Shown: positions 58,701 through 63,308, numbered from the stretch's first letter. The stretch is 64,000 bases of DNA from Hermatobates lingyangjiaoensis (GCA_026182355.1 JAPFBL010000049.1:1178001-1242000), one strand, 5' to 3'. The notes: generated by a model from the sequence alone, not told the origin. Made by a program: numbers and translations.

Positions 58701-61040
58701 GCTCTCAATGGCATCATCATTGCCATATCGGATTGATTCATTCAACGTTAACTAAAAATTATAAACAAATTAAAACAATTTAAATGGGATACAATATTAT
58801 TGTACAACAGCTAATTAATAAAGGTAAATTACACTTGTTGAAGTTTGTACAATAAATTAACTAAAGAAATACAATAGAAATACTTCTCTAAAGAAATAAG
58901 AGAAGTAAACCAAAAAGAAACAACTATCATAACCTTAGCAGTCAAGGTTCACTTATCAATAACTTCTATATTCACAAGTACCCATGTAGGATATAGACCA
59001 ATACATATTAAATAAAATATAAGAAAACCCTTAGAGAATGTGTTATCAATATTTATATGACAACCAATTTAATTAAGAAAAATGTTTCATTCAAGGTTCA
59101 TGGTTCAACATTAAATACACGCAACAATTTCCTTAAAGTAATACAGTAAATTTACGAATGACATAATTGTATTCTACTGCACAGTAGTATCAATATTTAC
59201 CTCAAAGAGTTTACGTTTTGAAACTCTTGCATTAGACGCAGGGTCTACTGAGACCCCTGAAGAGGTTAGCGCTGAATTGCAAGTTACAATGCAACTACTC
59301 TCTTTTCGTAGCTTTCCTACCAGCTTCAGAGATAGAGATCTACCAGTGCCTTCATAACTAGATGGGGGAAAACAAACAAAATTTCCCATCAAGATAGAGA
59401 AATCTACATTAAATAGACAAAAACTGTTTGACAAAACGTCATCTGACAATGAAAATAGCATTACTACAAAAAAGTTTAAACAGTTTAATCGAATCAACAC
59501 AAATGTAGCCTTTAAATTAAATAAATATATATAATATTTCTGATTAAAATAAAACAATAAGAAATATTGAAAAAAAATTGTTTACCCATTAACTGTAGAT
59601 GCCATGAAAATTAAATATGAACCCATCAGGTTTTTCACCAATGGAAGGGGTATTGCAGCAGCCTCATCTATCACCAATAATTCCGCATGACTTAATTTAT
59701 TATAATCACTCGGTTCAATGTACTTAAAAAAAAAATGAAAATGGTAATTTGAAGAAAATATCATTACAATACGGTGACATAAATACTATTCAACAAACCT
59801 GGACAGTTTGACGATTCGATTTAAAAACATTGATACGAACAAGCGCCTTTCGATATTCAGGGTTAGTAGATTGAATAAGACCAAAATCTCTATGCTCCTG
59901 ATATCCCAATGAATCAAAACCTAAATTAGACATAAAACATCACAACAAATTCAGTTTTTGATTAAGAATAAATACGATATTCATAAGATTTTATAGAGAA
60001 TTAAAAACTATATATGGAAACATGATGTGTGATATTAAGTTTGGGAATATAGTCACTTCACCTTTACATACAAATTCGAAAAACGTTTTCAAATTTTCAG
60101 GCGTGGGAGATGTTACATATATGTTGGAATACCCAAAAGCAATAGCAGCTGCAACTGAAATTCCCAAAGCAGCTGACTTTCCTCGTCCTCGAGCAGCCAT
60201 CAAAGAAACTGTTTGGTCCAACGTTTTCTCAGTAATAATCTCTATGAACTTCAATACAACTTTACACTAAAAATTATAATTAATCAAATATTGTATTACA
60301 TAATAGTAATAACTTAGATAATTCGATTTCTTTGTTTTTTGGAAATACAAAGACTCAACAAGTTAACTGATTAAATTTCTTTTACACACAAAAGTTTTAA
60401 TCTTAAACAAACGTACACAAAATGTTTACATAAAATAAATGTTTCACTGTTTGATTTATTAATATGTTAATTCAATGTGAGATGAGATAAACCAGTGTAT
60501 TTGTAAGTTATAATGTGTACAAACCTGATCAAGAGTTTTACATATATTTATTATAGAACTAACTGGCTGAGAATCTCTCAACTTCAACTTTAAATCTTGC
60601 ACCTTTTCACCATTGTCATTATTTGTACAGTCATCTATTTTTTTGTTATAATCCACAGTATTATTACGGCATATAGGGAGAACCGTAAATTTATCATCAA
60701 CTACAAGACATCTACTGCATGAAACTAATGACAAAATAAACCTAAAACCGAAAAAATATTCTTACAATGATCAGAAATCGCTTACGAATTAGCTGTCATG
60801 CATTCATAATACTCTTTCTTTAAAAAAATAACCTTATAATAACTGATTAACCAACCTTTCATTAAATCTTCCAACTACATGCTTATGGGATTCTGTAATG
60901 TATTTTTCATGAATATCCATCGATATTCTATGCAGATGTTTTAATGTGTCTACATTCCTTAGAAGTATTAAGATTAATCCTCCTCCTTCAATAGTTTCAA
61001 TAGTTCGAGCTAATACATTAGGAGTTATACCTTCAAAATC
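34443..61040 (-). CDS. NAT10: RNA cytidine acetyltransferase NAT10/Kre33 (partial, 15 exons)
   Basis: The enzyme makes N4-acetylcytidine in 18S rRNA and tRNA, using ATP and acetyl-CoA, in the nucleolus. Fifteen exons on the minus strand keep one reading frame through every junction. They cover about 802 codons, from the residues DFEGITPNVLARTIE to a stop. Key blocks: RGRGKSAAL (Walker A), a DEAA-type block (VIDEAAAIPLPLV), and the GNAT acetyl-CoA motif QRMGYA preceded by THPDY. The 5' exons (about the first 125 residues) are not in the window. The last exon ends soon after MGLFNRF, so the lysine-rich tail of about 80-100 residues seen in other animals is missing or lies in an unseen exon. Introns of 10.9, 5.2 and 3.7 kb are packed with mobile elements. 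Confidence 0.95.
35742..35914 (-). CDS. NAT10: NAT10 exon n
   Basis: Encodes IQKRELEFLFTRSDVERLKM, then YCRNLVEYHLITDLLPSLAT and LYFQGKLKSPSL. The donor is GAATCT before GTGAGT. Confidence 0.94.
35960..36015 (+). repeat. Family X head fragment (copy 8)
   Basis: The stretch 'atctggagtggcctacacac' followed by 'ctttactataaataaa' matches the start of family X and is then lost. Confidence 0.6.
36482..37660 (+). mobile_element. Helitron fragment, 5' end plus helicase C-terminus
   Basis: Begins TCTATATAAGTAAAAG after an A (same family H start as 17410 and 40405) and includes the 'gtcagtcggtttatcggttt' segment. From about 36970 frames of the Helitron helicase appear: NKWLCERAILNP, ISDEEAVLYPTEFLDS, then TGYGTGQSVCILRIPLIPSN, PLQFKRLQRPVSVCFAM and SHSQLYFACPRV. 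This is the order of the last helicase motifs. Stops and frame changes show it is dead. The N-terminal domain and HUH nuclease are absent, so an internal deletion joined the 5' terminus to the helicase tail. Confidence 0.8.
37661..38400 (-). mobile_element. PLE-C fragments and TA microsatellite
   Basis: On the minus strand 37870-37775 reads FKDLTLRAPEEAHIWLLRAH, then SALGLNKKEE. It resembles the very C-terminus of PLE-B at 43.4 kb (VTLRASEEAYICLLDARSSP). The plus strand at 38190-38340 is a PLE-type terminal sequence nearly identical to 51065-51185, ending in a TA run (38362-38397). The two pieces have opposite orientation, as in PLE insertions with inverted ends. Confidence 0.65.
38246..38283 (+). 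ncRNA. Hammerhead-like motif, PLE-C family
   Basis: CTGAAGA-C-GGTT-CA-AACC-GAAA, then the palindrome AATT and A. Core and stem II are perfect; stem I is weak. Confidence 0.5.
39610..39812 (-). CDS. NAT10: NAT10 exon m
   Basis: Encodes QTTNSLTGEHTCIMIKAT, then SWLTMYYREFRKRYTMLLGY and SLPSTLATSLL. The split Arg codon is completed from exon l across a 5.2 kb intron holding two PLEs and a mariner. Confidence 0.94.
40405..40500 (+). mobile_element. Helitron 5' end, family H (third copy)
   Basis: TCTATATAAATAAAAG after an A, followed by 'gattttgtctgtacattgct' and the 'ctgactcatttcaag' block, as at 17410 and 36482. It breaks off after about 100 bases. Confidence 0.6.
40908..41832 (+). mobile_element. 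Mariner element with internal deletion
   Basis: 925 bases between TA dinucleotides (40906-40907 and 41833-41834). Terminal inverted repeats begin CGAGGTGTGTAAATAAAGTA at both ends, with almost no mismatch. It is shorter than a full mariner (about 1.3 kb) because the transposase is deleted in the middle. It sits inside PLE-A copy 1 and so is younger than that copy. Confidence 0.93.
41098..41776 (+). pseudogene. Mariner transposase, internally deleted
   Basis: The N-terminal part (ATG at 41098) reads CAIKFCFRIGHNATETFEKL, then RVFRWFKEFSEGRE-like residues (here QVFRWFKEF), DEPRSGRPS and LNLNHTSVHHIL. These are the two helix-turn-helix DNA-binding units. After KMVPKNL the frame shifts and sequence resumes with CHTAISINEFLASKNIPV, then YSPDLSPCDFFLFPRLK and FKDW-like NDWKDRLQRCV. 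About 110 residues between these parts are absent, including the first two catalytic Asp residues. Only the third (SPDLSP) remains. It cannot be catalytic, but it could be mobilised by a relative because both ends look intact. Confidence 0.9.
42097..42139 (+). ncRNA. Hammerhead ribozyme motif, PLE-A family
   Basis: GACT-CTGACGA-A-GACCG-CTTGTTA-CGGTT-GAAA-GATCTT-AGTC, all elements intact. It lies in the 3' terminal region of PLE-A copy 1. Confidence 0.72.
42173..42198. repeat. (TA)n microsatellite at the PLE-A/PLE-B junction
   Basis: The TA run separates the end of PLE-A copy 1 from the truncated 5' end of PLE-B. Similar runs flank nearly every PLE end in the window. Confidence 0.9.
42200..43508 (+). 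CDS. PLE-B reverse transcriptase/GIY-YIG endonuclease (5'-truncated)
   Basis: An uninterrupted frame of about 436 element-derived codons. The apparent start at 42159 lies in the preceding tail and TA run and is not genuine. Numbered from that apparent start, GTAMGTIMAPSYANLFM (about 70-86) is RT motif B, and RFIDDIFFIWP (about 106-116) is the catalytic motif C with FIDD. LITFLDVDV is the following strand block. Residues about 359-390 (VYRLDC...FYVGLTSNKLSLRMNGHR) are the GIY-YIG nuclease, preceded by a Cys-rich stretch (CGRRGCQTCL, SSCTSCNC). The end VTLRASEEAYICLLDA is typical of PLE proteins. Absence of stops suggests recent insertion. RT motifs upstream of B are lost, so it is inactive. 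Confidence 0.92.
43721..43761 (+). ncRNA. Hammerhead-like motif, PLE-B family
   Basis: CACCTC-CTGATGA-C-...-GAAA-TATC-GATGTG. Stem I pairs in five of six positions, helix III is ATAT, and stem II is damaged in this copy. Confidence 0.45.
43866..44290. repeat. TA run and inverted pair of PLE-B-like tails
   Basis: A TA run (43866-43900) is followed by an imperfect inverted repeat: 43928-44010 (minus copy) against 44190-44282 (plus copy), both with 'gattaagagaaaagaa'-type ends and a 'gtcgaaatattga'-type core. The centre, 44030-44180, is AT-rich filler. Similar to the palindrome at 48.7-48.9 kb but more diverged. Confidence 0.65.
43967..44004 (-). ncRNA. Hammerhead-like motif, PLE-B-related
   Basis: TTTTC-CTGATGA-C-GAC-GAG-GTT-GAAA-TATT-GAAA. 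Stem I TTTC/GAAA and stem II GAC/GTT pair, and the bases differ from 43721 and 48836 in a compensatory way. Confidence 0.55.
44291..44993. other. Intron sequence, nothing recognised
   Basis: AT-rich NAT10 intron with TATATA islands (44281-44380) and no element signature. Confidence 0.4.
44994..45138 (-). CDS. NAT10: NAT10 exon l
   Basis: Encodes PRKNLPPLLLSLDEREHEHI, then DYIGVSYGLTMELLKFWKK and LPVYIR. The acceptor is TTTCAG and the donor ATAAG before GTAAAA. Confidence 0.95.
45340..45469 (-). CDS. NAT10: NAT10 exon k (acetyl-CoA loop)
   Basis: Encodes MGYASHAMSLLCTYYSYVEG to DEGTSDLEEI. With the preceding exon it forms Q-R-M-G-Y-A, matching the R/Q-x-x-G-x-G/A acetyl-CoA motif. Confidence 0.94.
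45690..45869 (-). CDS. NAT10: NAT10 exon j (acetyltransferase, first part)
   Basis: Encodes VCFEGTIPQDVVTATFQ to RVVRIATHPDYQR, covering GDLIPWTVSQQF and the strand that leads into the acetyl-CoA loop. Confidence 0.94.
45939..46055 (-). CDS. NAT10: NAT10 exon i
   Basis: Encodes NSPNDLQMMSDAPAHHIFCL, then LSPIRKSQNTVPDVLCAIQ. NSPNDLQ directly continues HYK of the previous exon, as in other animals, which shows the huge intron is genuine. Confidence 0.95.
46792..46834 (-). ncRNA. Hammerhead ribozyme motif, PLE-A family
   Basis: Intact core, stem II GACCG/CGGTT, helix III AGATCT, stem I GACT/AGTC. Downstream of the PLE-A ORF and on the sense strand of the NAT10 transcript. Confidence 0.72.
47006..48231 (-). 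pseudogene. PLE-A reverse transcriptase/GIY-YIG endonuclease, one frameshift
   Basis: Two frames follow one another. The first (48231-47992) has LISFDVKSLFTNVPL (RT motif A) and GLAMGNCLSP (motif B). The second (48010-47006) has LLSNLYMEFFESKML, WYRYVDDILCI (catalytic YVDD) and FLDVLIHRL. It also has a long thumb and connection region, and GIYKIPC...KIYIGQTGKSLKTRVKQHQ (GIY-YIG nuclease). A single-base length change in the C-rich stretch near 48000 breaks the frame at motif B. The N-terminal domain before motif A is missing. The element is therefore dead, though clearly young. Confidence 0.92.
48290..48468 (-). pseudogene. PLE N-terminal ORF fragment (family D)
   Basis: Reads LPESHRRVIRKLESVNKKLV, then NTEAAAYFNNICLREDLLPL and YTNI. 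It is the conserved N-terminal signature of PLE proteins (basic helix, FxxxCxxxxLLPxYTN). It stops exactly where ACAAATATA runs into a TA microsatellite. No RT of this family follows. Confidence 0.7.
48527..48564 (-). ncRNA. Hammerhead ribozyme motif, PLE-D family
   Basis: TAC-CTGAAGA-T-GGC-GAATGAGA-GCC-GAAA-GCTT-GTAC. Stem I TAC/GTA and stem II GGC/GCC pair, and helix III is the palindrome AGCT. It precedes the N-terminal ORF piece at 48468, as expected for a 5' pseudo-LTR. Confidence 0.62.
48715..48757 (-). ncRNA. Hammerhead-like motif, left palindrome arm (PLE-E)
   Basis: CTTC-CCGATGA-C-GAC-GGAT-GTC-GAAA-TATC-GAAG. Stems I and II pair. The first core pyrimidine pair reads CC instead of CT, which should weaken or abolish activity. 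Confidence 0.5.
48836..48878 (+). ncRNA. Hammerhead-like motif, right palindrome arm (PLE-E)
   Basis: Same sequence as the left arm but on the plus strand. It precedes a PLE N-terminal ORF fragment at 48.95-49.19 kb. Confidence 0.5.
48934..49154. repeat. Second palindrome inside the PLE-E 5' fragment
   Basis: Arms of about 97 bases (48934-49030 and 49056-49154) with a loop of about 25 bases. The right arm on the plus strand is ORF sequence; the left arm is its inverted copy. Confidence 0.88.
49045..49190 (+). pseudogene. PLE N-terminal ORF fragment (family E)
   Basis: Reads SSNNEKTVFRQIEVLQKKLI, then DRNYSVVFNKTCISEGLLPK and YTNI, and then enters a TA microsatellite. It is the same N-terminal signature as at 48.3-48.47 kb, cut at the same codon. 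Confidence 0.7.
49184..49256. repeat. (TA)n microsatellite
   Basis: About 70 bases of TA with one AAA interruption, directly after the PLE-E N-terminal fragment. Confidence 0.95.
49257..49490. other. AT-rich intron sequence, nothing recognised
   Basis: T-rich, no element signature. Between the TA run and the next PLE-A tail. Confidence 0.4.
49495..49580 (-). mobile_element. PLE-A tail fragment with hammerhead motif
   Basis: Minus-strand tail segment only (49495-49580). The motif at 49525-49567 keeps the core CTGACGA and GAAA, but stem II and helix III carry changes, so it is likely inactive. Confidence 0.65.
49655..49700 (+). ncRNA. Hammerhead-like motif, PLE-F
   Basis: CTGATGA-C-GAAC-AACA-GTTC-GAAA with a perfect stem II. 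Helix III and stem I are not clear. It is followed by a 'gtgttctttttattctt' tail and a TA run (49750-49786), the usual PLE end layout. Confidence 0.45.
49817..49966. repeat. Inverted repeat ending in TA run
   Basis: Arms of about 61 bases (49817-49877 and 49906-49966), almost identical. The arm contains 'gtgtataatgtaatc' and 'ttttccaggatcaaaatc'. It belongs to an unidentified PLE-like tail. Confidence 0.85.
50179..50220 (-). ncRNA. Hammerhead-like motif, PLE-G
   Basis: GTC-CTGATGA-...-GAAA-CATGTC-GAC. Stem I GTC/GAC pairs and helix III is the palindrome ACATGT. Stem II is ambiguous (UGA/UCA with an unpaired UCC), so this fit is less certain. It lies just downstream of the PLE-G ORF. Confidence 0.45.
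50295..50755 (-). pseudogene. PLE-G C-terminal fragment (GIY-YIG endonuclease)
   Basis: Reads LVYEYTCTNGDC, then SYIGMTTTSLSRRLIMHLMA (GIY-YIG block) and a helical region ending KILEAILIQKLKPLLNIQVE. The C-terminus differs clearly from PLE-A and PLE-B, so it is a third coding family. The reverse transcriptase is absent (5' truncation near 50755). Confidence 0.85.
50764..50803 (+). ncRNA. Hammerhead-like motif, PLE-H
   Basis: CTGAGGA-T-GTCTT-loop-AAAGAC-GAAA-CGTT-GAC. The core has G at the variable position, stem II pairs, and helix III is the palindrome ACGT. Stem I is weak. Related tails with 'aaccgaaac.ttggca' occur at 26.3, 40.65, 55.73 and 56.78 kb. Confidence 0.45.
50963..51000 (-). ncRNA. 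Hammerhead-like motif, PLE-C (minus copy)
   Basis: CTGAAGA-T-GTTT-CA-AACC-GAAA-ATTC. One wobble in stem II relative to 38246; helix III is AATT. Confidence 0.45.
51106..51142 (+). ncRNA. Hammerhead-like motif, PLE-C (plus copy)
   Basis: CTGAAGA-C-TGTT-CA-AACC-GAAA-ATTA. One stem II pair is lost against the copy at 38246. Confidence 0.45.
51218..51905 (-). mobile_element. PLE-A copy 3, 5'-truncated with inverted tail
   Basis: The minus strand carries the ORF end (51810-51463: ESAGIYKIPCKNCHKIYIGQ onward, GIY-YIG), the 3' region, the hammerhead motif and the tail. At 51832 the ORF sequence stops inside the codons for the linker before the nuclease and is joined to an inverted tail piece (51835-51905). 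It is almost identical to copy 2, so both are recent. Confidence 0.9.
51250..51292 (-). ncRNA. Hammerhead ribozyme motif, PLE-A family
   Basis: Identical to the motif at 46792-46834, with all stems intact. Confidence 0.72.
51950..52460. other. GC-richer segment with a diverged internal duplication
   Basis: Markedly less AT-rich than its surroundings. Two stretches, about 52025-52085 and 52258-52320, share the order 'gcttggccgcctc', 'gagggctc', 'cagtccctact', so an older duplication of about 230 bases is likely. A 130-codon open frame runs through it on the minus strand (52392-52000). I do not recognise the product. It may be untranslated or terminal sequence of the gypsy-like element that follows. 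Confidence 0.4.
52461..52556. repeat. Short perfect-arm hairpin
   Basis: Arms 52461-52483 and 52534-52556 (CTTCCTCGTGTTCCCCTCAT and its complement, 22 of 23 matching) around a 50-base loop. It lies directly upstream of the gag remnant. Confidence 0.8.
52670..53542 (+). pseudogene. Gypsy gag remnant
   Basis: Reads FHGQVGQDPNKWLREYERVT (capsid motif), later MPEEEKDSHLMKGIAEDMYQ and DFIKWCQYFEDIKQK in a second frame. The nucleocapsid knuckle VCFHYGQPGHVARYC starts near 53474. The expected second Cys of the CCHC knuckle is Tyr here, so zinc binding would be lost. Frameshifts near 52890 and 53200 add to the decay. Confidence 0.82.
53543..54405. mobile_element. hAT element, non-autonomous
   Basis: 863 bases with imperfect terminal inverted repeats (CAGTGGTGGGATTCA at the left, CGGAGATGGGGTTCA when the right end is reversed). 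The 8-base target duplication is attcgacc (53535-53542) and attcgaca (54406-54413). Subterminal palindrome GCACCGGTTCGTGCGAACCG at about 53598, and GCACCGGTGCGAACC near the right end. It interrupts the gypsy gag directly after the zinc knuckle. Confidence 0.93.
53632..53919 (-). pseudogene. Fragment of hAT-borne ORF
   Basis: An open frame of 95 codons inside the hAT element reads GGNLIKRCIKEAFELFKDNI, then VAWDAFKEIQFTENHKFVSL and ENMKKRLIAGD. The position suggests it is a piece of the transposase, but no catalytic (DDE) or dimerisation motif is visible and I do not recognise the domain with certainty. Confidence 0.5.
54406..55570 (+). pseudogene. Gypsy protease and RT leader remnant
   Basis: After the hAT insertion the gag frame continues (TYRSNRRDDAG). 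At 54675-54959 the protease reads HTLVDLGASSTIVSDEFRRR, where the active-site triplet is D-L-G instead of D-T/S-G. Next, in another frame, come AVIDCGRSEFIFRDLP and DGVYAVNDWIIPPHS. The polymerase leader NRINTDDHPPVSQRHYRVSA near 55505-55565 ends the homology. Frame breaks occur at about 54945 and 55155. Confidence 0.82.
55571..55880 (+). repeat. PLE-H-like tail repeat
   Basis: Contains 'ttctgtttcaaaatttatac', 'ggttttaaataaaaaccg' and 'gtcccgataaactttag', shared with 40510-40715, 26090-26390 and (reversed) 56740-56950. It ends in a TA run near 55800. The 'aaaaaggttttaaataaaa' segment could form a stem II as in the motif at 50764, but the core is lost. Confidence 0.6.
55880..56390 (+). mobile_element. 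PLE-A copy 4, 5'-truncated and diverged
   Basis: The plus strand reads HIDWSGAKFITYEKSMLLRN and SNIINIINRLFKLDIFVTRA, the C-terminal part of PLE-A, followed by its 3' region and tail to 56390. Frame breaks and about one change in ten bases against copy 2 make it the oldest PLE-A copy with coding sequence here. Confidence 0.85.
56278..56320 (+). ncRNA. Hammerhead motif, PLE-A family (diverged)
   Basis: CTGACGA core and GAAA kept and stem I GACT/AGTC kept. Stem II and helix III carry substitutions (GATCG/GGGTT and AGATAT). Confidence 0.5.
56391..56946. repeat. PLE-H-like tails in inverted arrangement
   Basis: 56395-56640 (plus) and 56740-56945 (minus) are partial copies of the repeat at 55.57-55.88 kb, with a TA run at 56630-56645. 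A further tail with 'gtcatccgtcttcaggagaa' is at 56715-56740. The right part reaches to the 3' splice edge of NAT10 exon h. Confidence 0.6.
56947..57028 (-). CDS. NAT10: NAT10 exon h
   Basis: An 82-base exon encoding DTLFSYHSASEDFLKRIMHL and FVSSHYK, with TTTTCAG and GTAAGT sites. It is followed on the minus strand by the 10.9 kb repeat-filled intron. Repeat sequence almost touches its 3' end. Confidence 0.93.
57029..58602. other. NAT10 intron, no element recognised
   Basis: AT-rich. A 71-codon open frame at 58205-58420 (+), antisense to NAT10, is not recognised and has the composition of random sequence. Confidence 0.4.
58603..58751 (-). CDS. NAT10: NAT10 exon g
   Basis: Encodes LTLNESIRYGNDDAIESWLY, then DLLCLDVLNVEPI and GAPPPEACSLFYVN. 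The donor is AATAG before GTATTG. Confidence 0.93.
59201..59357 (-). CDS. NAT10: NAT10 exon f
   Basis: Encodes YEGTGRSLSLKLVGKLRKES to SKRKLFE. The middle (VTCNSALTSSGVSVDPAS) is the usual variable loop. It ends before a GTAAAT donor. Confidence 0.93.
59586..59722 (-). CDS. NAT10: NAT10 exon e (DEAA box)
   Basis: Encodes YIEPSDYNKLSHAELLVIDE, then AAAIPLPLVKNL and FMASTVNG. The acidic VIDEAA block corresponds to helicase motif II of the family. Confidence 0.95.
59799..59920 (-). CDS. NAT10: NAT10 exon d
   Basis: Encodes GFDSLGYQEHRDFGLIQS, then NPEYRKALVRINVF and NRQTVQ. Splice sites are AATTTAG and CAG before GTTTGT. Confidence 0.93.
60062..60266 (-). CDS. NAT10: NAT10 exon c (Walker A)
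   Basis: Encodes KVVLKFIEIITEKTLDQ, then MAARGRGKSAALGI (nucleotide-binding loop) and GYSNIYVTSPTPENLKTFFE. The acceptor is TTTTTAG and the donor AAAG before GTGAAG. Confidence 0.95.
60525..60741 (-). CDS. NAT10: NAT10 exon b
   Basis: Follows CGGTTTTAG and ends GATCAG before GTTTGT. Encodes FILSLVSCSRCLVVDD to ICKTLDQ, with an Asn/Asp/Lys-rich insert that replaces a variable linker in other species. Confidence 0.93.
60856..61040 (-). CDS. NAT10: NAT10 exon a (first in window)
   Basis: Follows TATTTTAG and ends AATGAAAG before GTTGGT. Encodes DFEGITPNVLARTIETIEGG to VVGRFNER, in the N-terminal domain before the helicase. Its upstream partner exon is beyond 64000 or undetected. Confidence 0.93.
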
Positions 61041-61930
61041 CTAAAATATTGAGAATACCTCAAATTATCCATATGTTTTAATATAACTCTGAGAAAATAT
61101 GAATAAATGTTAGAGATATAATTTTATTCAAGCAACTAGAATTCAAAATTACACCCTTAAACAAAGTAATATCTTAATACTGAATTAATTTGTACTTTAA
61201 AAATGACACATTATAATTATAATGACCAAGATGAACTAATATTTATAACGAAGCATGCTAACTAAAATATTTAGTCCCTAAAAATCTACACATTTTTGAA
61301 AAAAGATGTAAAAGAAGAGATTTTATGGATATAATTTTATTAGAACAGTTCAGTTAAGTTCTGTAACAAAATTGTGAGGTCCATGATTGGAGAAGCCCTG
61401 ACTTTTAGGATTTAATTTAGCAAAAATGTAGCCTTAGAATAAACATGAACTTAAGAAAAAACTTCTGTTTTGCAAATTTAAGAAGTATCAACCTTGGTAG
61501 CTTCAATCAAAATTCAATTGTTTAGAGCGTTATCGTCTAAATGTCATTTCACTCCACCTCCTTATGACATTTCACTAGTAGGAAACAAAAAGAAATCGCA
61601 GACTTATAAATGTGTTGGAGGGTAACCGAATTCCGATGTTACTCTGTAAACTCTAGAGAACACTAAGTCCATGAAATTTGGATTCACTATCTCAGTTATG
61701 AGTCAGAGTTTAAAAACGTAAGAGAAAGCACATATTCTATGTTTTAATCAACACTGGTAGGAACTTTCACATCACCATTTAATTATTTATTCATTTTAAA
61801 GGAAATGTCCTTCTTCAATGCATTCTCTTCACATCATAATTCTATATTTCATGAGTTTAAAACAAAAAACATAATAAAACTCGAGTTTATTATTAAATTG
61901 TCTATCGTAAAAGTGACACTCACCCTTTAG
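61041..61930. other. NAT10 intron, no element recognised
   Basis: No upstream NAT10 exon could be found here or further right to 64000. Confidence 0.45.
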
Positions 61931-61933
61931 TTA

Positions 61934-61972
61934 ATGCCTGAAGAAGAACACTACGTGTTCGAAACGCGTTGT
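61934..61972 (+). ncRNA. Hammerhead-like motif, further PLE family
   Basis: CTGAAGA-A-GAACAC-TAC-GTGTTC-GAAA-CGCGTT-G. A six-pair stem II and helix III palindrome ACGCGT. Stem I is poor in this copy. The PLE end is cut by the LTR element that starts at 61979. Confidence 0.5.
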
Positions 61973-61978
61973 TTATAT

Positions 61979-62151
61979 TGTGGGGACAACACTGTGACTT
62001 AGGTAACCTGGAGGAACAGCTGATCGAGGTTGAAGAAATGTTGCAATTATTTTGGTATCCTAGGTTTTATTGTGTGTTTTGACAAGTGCTATTAAAACAA
62101 AACTGATATAAAAATGTACTTTGTTATTCAATTAACCACGTTCTGCTACCA
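61979..62151 (+). repeat. 5' LTR
   Basis: 173 bases, TG...CA ends, no difference seen from the 3' LTR, so the insertion is recent. Confidence 0.93.
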
Positions 62152-62509
62152 AATTGGTCATCCCGACGTGATCAATTTCCTATCCTATTCATAGTTGAAG
62201 CATACACAGCTGTAGGAACTTCTCTACAACAAGTTTCTGGTAATGTTCTTCAACCTCTAGCATTCTTTTCAAAAAAAAAAAAAAAAAAAAATATCCAATG
62301 CTCAACAGTTCGTCTACTATTTCATTTGATCCCATCGCAGATCTTGAACAACTGGATGAGGATTTAAATGCTTTCAAGAAGTCTAAGGCATGATCTCACA
62401 AATTTGAATCCATCCGACTTAAGAAAGACAAGGAACCTATTTGTGACAACTCAACACCTGGGAATACACCTCCAGAACAACTAAGCACCTGGGAATTCAC
62501 CGCCAGACC

Positions 62510-62880
62510 AATTCAGCATCTGGCTGAGGACAACTCAACATCTGGTAACTCAACTCCAGAACTACTAAACATCTGGTAACTCAACTCCAGAACAACTCAA
62601 CATCTGGTAACTCAACTCCAGGACAACTCAACATCTGGTAACTCAACTCCAGAACTACTAAACATCTGGTAACTCAACTCCAGAACAACTCAACAAACTG
62701 GTAACTCAAATCCAGGACAACTCAACATCTGGTAACTCAACTCCAGAACTACTAAATACCTGGTAACTTAACTCCAGAACAACTCAACAAACTGGTAACT
62801 CAAATCCAGGACAAATCAACTAAAATTTCCAACTGAAATCTTGTAACTTCAACACCACGGTAATTCTACACCTGGTTATT
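62510..62880. repeat. Minisatellite inside the LTR element
   Basis: About ten to twelve units of roughly 30 bases built from 'caactccagaacaactc' and 'aacatctggtaact', with unit variants (actactaaacat, aaatccaggacaa). In the plus-strand frame it would encode short Asn/Ser/Thr/Pro/Gln-rich repeats, but stops interrupt. Confidence 0.88.
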
Positions 62881-63135
62881 CAAGCCCAAGACATCTTAAA
62901 TCCTCGGAATTACTAACTAATAACCCAATTTTAATACAACTGGACATCTGATGACTCCACTCCAGAAAAGCCTCAGGTATCCGACCCAATAGTTTCTCCT
63001 GCCAAGACACAGCCACCACCTGATACAGCTCTGCCATCATCACCGGCTTCATCCGACCATGTCAGACGTACTCGCAGTGGCCGCGTGGTTCATTTTCCAC
63101 GGAAATATTTGAGCGTTGTCACTGGGAGGGGAGTC

Positions 63136-63308
63136 TGTGGGGACAACACTGTGACTTAGGTAACCTGGAGGAACAGCTGATCGAGGTTGAAGAAATGTTG
63201 CAATTATTTTGGTATCCTAGGTTTTATTGTGTGTTTTGACAAGTGCTATTAAAACAAAACTGATATAAAAATGTACTTTGTTATTCAATTAACCACGTTC
63301 TGCTACCA
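63136..63308 (+). repeat. 3' LTR
   Basis: 173 bases, matches the 5' LTR over its whole length. Confidence 0.93.

Larger units (their letters stand above)
61979..63308 (+). mobile_element. Small non-autonomous LTR retrotransposon
   Basis: Two apparently identical 173-base LTRs (61979-62151 and 63136-63308), each starting TGTGGGGACAACACTG and ending CTGCTACCA. A primer-binding-site-like 'ttggtcatcccgacgtgat' follows the left LTR, and a purine tract 'gggaggggag' precedes the right LTR. The 1 kb interior holds a fragment of RNase H (TAVGTSLQQVSGNVLQPLAF), a poly(A) interruption, a short integrase-side fragment (LDEDLNAFKKSK), a minisatellite and the end of pol (RTRSGRVVHFPRKY). Most of gag-pol is deleted. 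Target duplication is unclear (possibly atat). Confidence 0.92.

Noticed and set aside
62510..62880. CRISPR-like array
   Set aside because: The units are contiguous, variable tandem repeats without unique spacers and lie inside an LTR element in a eukaryotic genome.
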